A stretch of DNA of 64,000 nucleotides from Theristus sp. LFF4_11 (lineage: Eukaryota > Nematoda > Chromadorea > Monhysterida > Xyalidae): NCBI GenBank assembly GCA_030248135.1, contig JASANC010002400.1, forward strand, positions 62,001 through 126,000, given 5' to 3'. Every line of letters starts with the position of its first letter. Position 1 is the first letter of the stretch. Shown piece by piece: positions 59,445-64,000 of this stretch. The notes beneath the pieces are model-generated. The model ran no database searches. It was not told the DNA's origin and saw only the letters and a program-made list of their open reading frames with translations. Position numbers and translations under genes: made by a program.

Positions 59445-62400
59445 TCAGTGCGTGCGCGTGTGCGTCGTCGACGCTTCCGGCACATAATAGGCGTGCTGGC
59501 CTTCCAGTGGCATGCAGTACTCAATCTGATGGTCATGGTAGAGCTCGACGGCCGGATACGCCGTCAAACGTTCGCGCTGAAATAAACAAACAAATGCTCA
59601 GCTTCAGCAAGCAACACGCCGTGCTCAGCTGTGCTCTCTGCTATTTTGACAGACTGTTTGCTTTTCATTGCAAGATTTGTGTTAGTGTTGTTGTGGCGAT
59701 ACTTATCGACATTTACCGGTCATTTTGTCATTTTCAGTCGATTCACCTTTTCACACGAACGAGCAAATCAAGAAAGATGACTACCTCCTTCCTAAAAACC
59801 CCACTGATTAATAGTTAATTCAAACGGCTTTTTTACCGAGTCTCTTATTGCTGTTTTCACAAAGTATTATTAATTCAATAGAATGGCAAATTTTAACCAA
59901 GAAGTCTCCTCTCTTTGCATGCTACGCAGGGAACAATGCCACAGAAATTGCCTGATTGTTGCCTGTCTGTTGATTGTGTTTCATATTTGCTGTTATAAGC
60001 CAACGGCATGGCAATATGGGCCAATGGACGGCTAACAACGGTTGCCTTGTGCGATATCATTTTGTTATTACGCCCATGCCCAAAAGCTCACACGAAATGA
60101 CGGAAGCGAAGACCGAACAAGACTTTTTTCTTGACGCACATCAAGTTTGATTGATCCAGAAGCAGAATGAAGAGCGAACAAATAAAGCTGGATATGTTGC
60201 GTTGTGATGCTGGTGCCAGAGGGCACGCAATATCGCAGAGAATGCGCATCGTGCGTCCCAACGCTAGCACGGCACTGTCTTTTCTTTATATAACGCCGCA
60301 AAATATAAGTTTCTATGGTTGTCACTTTTCATAATTTTAGAAAATCTCATAATCTCCAAAAGTTTTGTAAATTTGAATAATAACTATCTCTTTATCTCAT
60401 CAACAGGACTAACTTCGCGCATGTATGCTGTTTGCCATTCTATTTATTATTGAACAGTATTGCTATTATTGATATTTGAAATGTTATTAAAATGTTATTA
60501 AAAATTACTGCCGTATTAGTTTCCTTTTATTTACTTACAAGATTTTTGATTGAACTTTCATAACGTTTGCGTGGGTAGCGATGAAGTGACATTCGGTGCT
60601 TTACAACTGAATTGACTTACAAATGACAAATTGAATTGAACGGTTTGTCCAACACAACATTCACAATCTAAATTCCATTTTCAAGTTCAATTCAAACCAA
60701 CGGAAAGTATTGGCTAGGCCAAAATTCATTGTATATCATGAAACTCTCTTACACGTATAGGCGTCTGATACCTATGGCGGCTTTTGTGGGCGTTTAAAAA
60801 TTGCGTTTAGCTACAGAGTGGTTCAAAAGTAATGGGTGCAACTTTGAATTGCTCTAACTCGCCAACGGTTTGACTGTTTGAGGTGAAATTTTAGTCGCTT
60901 ACTTAAGAAGGACAAACGTAGACCTCCATAAATTTTTAGCCCAAACGAGAAAATATTGCCCCTGTGCGGAAGCAAAGTTCGAAAAAAACGGTTTTTTGCA
61001 TGAAAAACAACATTTTTTCTGTCTCACATCGGATTTAGTCACCGATAACGTCAAAAAAGGCAATACAACTATTGCTGCTTTCAAATTCCCTTCACACAAT
61101 CGCAAAGATCTTTTATTTTCACTCCTCAATTGCCCTATGCTAAGCGCGCGAAAGTGCGCGAAACATCATGTCGTATTCGATTCGCTTGTTCCATCGCGTA
61201 ATGCATCATTATTAAAACAGGTGCATGTGCAGTGGCGGTGGCCCCTGCCCTTTAACACAGGAAAGAAAAAAATGCAAAAACTAAATTGATCATTTTCACC
61301 TTATCAAAAAGGCTTCGCTTAGGATTAGGATTAGGTTTAGGATTAGGAACCTACAACGACTCATTGCAAGCAACCTCTGATCAGAAATCAAAAAAATCAC
61401 TTTTAAGTATGTATACAAATCGTTCCATCGTGCGTGAGAGAGTTCAACTGAGTCGCAGTGAAGTGTGTGGCCGCGGCGTTCGCCTGATCTCACGCCGCTG
61501 GACTTTTTCGCGTGGGGCTTCATCAAAGAGACTGTGTACGCACAAAAGCCGAAAACCGTGGACTCAATGAAAAAAATGATCGTGAACGCATTTCAGCACG
61601 CGGACACTGAATTGCGCCAGAAAGTGATCTTATCAGTAACCAGTAGGGCTCGATTGTGCATTGAAGCTGGCGGCTCACATTTTCAGGATTAGCTTTGATT
61701 TTTAACAGTTTTTGTTTGCTCAATTTGTGACGTTATCGATGAACAAATCCGATGTGAGATTGAAAAAATGCTGTTTTTCATGCAAAAATGCGTTTTTTTG
61801 AACTTTGCACAGGGGCAATGTTTTCTTGTTTGGGCTAAAAATTGGTAAAGGTCTAAGTTTGTGTTTCTTAAATAAGCGACTAAAATTTCAGCTGAAACGG
61901 TCCAATTATTGGCGAGTTAAAGCGATTTAAAGTTGCACCCACAACTTTTGGACCACTCTGTATTATGGCTCACAAGGCCAATGAAACTTGTTGATAAAGC
62001 GCCCTCAGATTGACACATTTGATAACCTGCATTCATGAGTTGGATGGATGGGTCAATAATTCCCACATGAAAATTACAAAAATGACCACAAATGAATTAT
62101 TCGTTGACAGAACTGCTTGCACCTACTCAGCCACATCTCCCTACCGTGAACGGTCACACGTGTGAACGAGCATAATACGCCACTGAATTCGAATAAAAAA
62201 GCTAGTGATTTGGGTGTCGACAATGAGAAACGCCACCGCGCCGCTGATGTTGCACAAAGCCATGAACAAACCTTCGCGCAGATCGAACTCGTATCAGCGT
62301 CGCGTAAGTGCACTTACACTTAACAGTTTTGACACTCCGAACGAAGTTATTATTTTAACTGGCCGGATTTGTTCTTGCTGTGATTCGCTGGTTCATAAAA

Positions 62401-63077
62401 ACGACAAAAGCCAACCTTGACAAAACTTGAAATGGCCCTATAAACGCGCATCGGTGCGAGATAGACGCTGAACGCGGTGGTCCACGGGTGTGTAGCAATG
62501 ACGGCACGCACAGTCGCAGGCAGCTCGAACCGTTTGTAGCCCCACTGTGTCAACTGCTCAATGTAATTGTCTGTCAGTAGCGTGTGACGATCCGCTTTCG
62601 TAACGACACCAACCGCCCACCGACACTGAGCACCGCAAACTTGCTGAAACGTTCGCACAGTTTCACACTGCCCACAATATTACAATTTTCATCAAAGCGC
62701 TTTACTATGCTGAAGTAATCAGCCCAAAAAGTCCAAAGTACCAAGCCGAATTTTATTTTCTCGAAATCGTGAAGGTTGTGAAAGCATTCGAAACAGTTTG
62801 TGCCTTGAAGATAGCAGCCAAAGCGAAACGGATTACTCACGTTCGGATCGTCGTAATAGAGCCCAATAAAATACGAATCGTTCGGCACAAGCGCCATCAT
62901 TTCTTTGAACAATCCGCCCACAGTCCAGTAGGAACTCCGACCACTTTTGTAGTGAATTGTCAATGGGCCACTCGCCGAGGCACCCCCAACTCGCACACGG
63001 ATCGGACTGAATAGACCCGAATACCACAGCACCAGCGACAAGACGATCACAACCCAAAATATAACAACCCAAAACAT
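59445..63077 (-). CDS. TEX264: TEX264-like ER membrane protein
   Basis: TEX264 is an ER-membrane protein with a GyrI-like domain; in mammals it is an ER-phagy receptor. Three exons, all phase 0: 63077-62841, 62643-62416, 59576-59445, giving 198 residues. Exon 1: signal anchor MFWVVIFWVVIVLSLVLW, then YSGLFSPIRVRVGG, GLFKEMMALVP, FIGLYYDDPN, ending at GTGAGT. Exon 2: CRWAVGVV, NYIEQLTQWGYKRFELP, HPWTTAFSVYLAPMRVYRAI. Exon 3: RERLTAYPAVELYHDHQIEY, CMPLEGQHAYYVPE, TGA stop. ATG at 63077 is used because the longer frame begins with TTG. Mammalian TEX264 is longer (about 313) with a disordered tail carrying the LC3-binding motif; that tail is absent here or lies in an unseen exon. The 2.8-kb second intron holds a mariner element. 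Confidence 0.88.
61195..61410 (+). repeat. GGCTTAGGATTAGG repeat, copy 1 (inside the mariner element)
   Basis: Block starting near ATGCATCATTATTAAAAC, with ACACAGGAAAGAAAAAAATG, TGATCATTTTCACCTTATCA and (TTAGGA)n then AACCTACAACGACTCATT. An inverted copy lies at 63735-63965 and a shorter direct copy at 35220-35300. Confidence 0.75.
61465..61692 (+). pseudogene. Mariner transposase, C-terminal fragment
   Basis: About 75 residues: WPRRSPDLTPLDFFAWGFIK contains the third catalytic Asp block of mariner-like DDE/D enzymes (S-P-D-L-x-P-L-D). The frame opens out of an inserted repeat and has no N-terminal helix-turn-helix or first two Asp residues, so it cannot be functional. Confidence 0.8.
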
Positions 63078-63436
63078 TGTTCTCTGGGCGCTGTCGGCCG
63101 GGGCCAAATTTCCCCTAAACGTCGTCTTGTTCTTCTATAATCAAAAATCAGCCCTTGAAAAAAAACAGGAAAAAACCCGGAACATCCTTAAAAACCGGAA
63201 CAAATCCGGAACATGCTTGACAAAAACCCGGAACAAACCCGGATTCCCGGCGGAACGCGCTTGACAAAAACTCGAAAACGCTTTACAAAAACCCGGCCGG
63301 AGCAAACCTGGAACACGTATCTAGGCCACGCCCGCGGGCCAAATTACAAAAAGAAAAACCCATTTTCTCTTCATTCAATTTGGTTAAAATAAACTGACAT
63401 TTTAGTTATTGTAATTGAACCATGACTGACAACGTT

Positions 63437-63676
63437 TTATCTGTACAATAAACATCCGATTAACTGATTTGATTTTGTTTTGTTTGAATTCCCATTTGAT
63501 TGAATTGCCTTTCCTTTTGCCTCCTTTTCCCTGAAGCTTCCATTACAAAAGCGCACGCGCACGGCATCGGCATGCTCATCATCCACTAGCGGCAGCGCGC
63601 GTCGCGACTCGCGAGCATACGCTCCGGCCTCAACAAAATTTTGTTCAAAACGTAAATGTTCTGATTTTTTTATCAA
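63437..63676 (-). CDS. Possible exon of an unidentified gene
   Basis: CpG-rich open frame with protein-like composition (VEAGAYARESRRALPLVDDE, HADAVRVRFCNGSFREKEAK). The frame begins with TTG rather than ATG, so if real it is an internal exon. Not recognised. Confidence 0.25.
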   Translation of the reverse strand: MIKKSEHLRFEQNFVEAGAYARESRRALPLVDDEHADAVRVRFCNGSFREKEAKGKAIQSNGNSNKTKSNQLIGCLLYR

Positions 63677-63734
63677 ACATTTTCCTTCTTGAAAACATGA
63701 AAAGGCTTAGCTGATTTGTACACATTCTAAAAAG

Positions 63735-63965
63735 TGATTTTTTTAAATTTTTGATCTGAGGTTGCTTGTAGTAATGAGAATGAGTCGTTGTAGGTTCTTA
63801 ATCCTAAGCCTAATCCTAATCCTAAGCCAAGCCTTTTTTATAAGGTGAAAATGATCAATTTCTTTTTTGCATTTTTTTTCTTTCCTGTGTTATGGAGGAG
63901 GAGCACCGGAACTGCAGATGCAGCCGTTTTAATAATGATGCAACCCATTACGTTACGGGCTTGCA
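63735..63965 (-). repeat. GGCTTAGGATTAGG repeat, copy 2 (inverted)
   Basis: Reverse complement of the block at 61195-61410, including CATTTTCACCTTATAAAAAA, the TTAGGA/TTAGGC hexamers and the CATCATTATTAAAACGGCTG segment. The hexamers resemble degenerate telomere repeats, but they are embedded in a dispersed element. Confidence 0.75.
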
Positions 63966-64000
63966 AGCTTAGGTTAGGATTAGGGTTCATTTTTTTAACT

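Larger units (their letters stand above)
60814..61960 (+). mobile_element. Mariner-type transposon, deleted, with long inverted repeats
   Basis: Starts CAGAGTGGTTCAAAAGTAAT and ends ACAACTTTTGGACCACTCTG, each flanked by TA (60812-60813 and 61961-61962). The inverted repeats are long (about 230 bp each; for example GTTTGGGCTAAAA pairs with its inverse near 60945). Inside, 61465-61692 encodes the C-terminal transposase end: MWPRRSPDLTPLDFFAWGFI ... CIEAGGSHFQD, stop. The N-terminal and most catalytic sequence is missing, replaced by another repeat at about 61190-61400. Located in the TEX264 intron. Confidence 0.87.

Noticed and set aside
62141..62287. Open block FDLREGLFMALCNISGAVAF proposed as the third TEX264 exon
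   Set aside because: Length and phase fit, but the exon at 59445-59576 (AYPAVELYHDHQIEY, YYVPE) matches the family far better.
63700..64000. Chromosome-end telomere
   Set aside because: Hexamers are few, irregular and inside a dispersed repeat found elsewhere in the window.

Overview
The window is nuclear DNA of an animal (metazoan). Its genes are split by GT-AG introns, mostly 50-150 nt, with nematode-like TTTCAG acceptors, and it carries LINE, hAT, mariner and Helitron elements and a pol III tRNA-Trp gene. The genes are ordinary conserved animal genes. An ecdysozoan, perhaps a nematode, fits best, but species cannot be fixed from this sequence. Most open frames in the window are shadows; gene calls below rest on protein motifs, splice sites and reading-frame phase.

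Layout. 1-16 kb, all on the minus strand: SYS1-like Golgi protein (15.9-14.5 kb), alsin/ALS2-like Rab5 exchange factor (about 13.1-1.5 kb; RCC1, DH/PH, MORN, VPS9), and the first two exons of GLOD4 (606-57). 16-25 kb is a mobile-element island: a GGTACC-GGATCGACC minisatellite, a broken hAT transposase between G-rich inverted repeats, and an apparently complete LINE whose two ORFs are separated by one in-frame UAG. 25.1-28.6 kb, plus strand: tRNA isopentenyltransferase (TRIT1/MOD5/GRO-1), then exons of an unrecognised gene (28.9-29.7 kb) and a lysine/arginine-rich exon (30.2-30.5 kb). 30.9-35.5 kb: two tandem arrays (about 148 and 160 bp units), a Helitron-like element and CCGG-rich inverted repeats. 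36-51 kb, plus strand: an Fe65/FEH-1 adaptor (WW-like segment, PTB1, PTB2) with a 6-nt microexon. 52.5-55.1 kb, plus: ALKBH2-like DNA dioxygenase with a Helitron in its last intron. 55.5 kb, minus: tRNA-Trp(CCA). 63.1-59.4 kb, minus: TEX264-like ER protein with a mariner element in its second intron.

The genes do not form a pathway; they cover membrane traffic (SYS1, ALS2, TEX264), tRNA modification (TRIT1), neuronal signalling (FEH-1), DNA repair (ALKBH2) and glyoxalase-fold metabolism (GLOD4). The most unusual points are the LINE ORF1-UAG-ORF2 arrangement with no usable ORF2 start codon, the conserved Fe65 microexon, GC-AG introns in ALS2 and TRIT1, and matching inverted repeats next to the start codons of the divergent SYS1 and TRIT1 genes.
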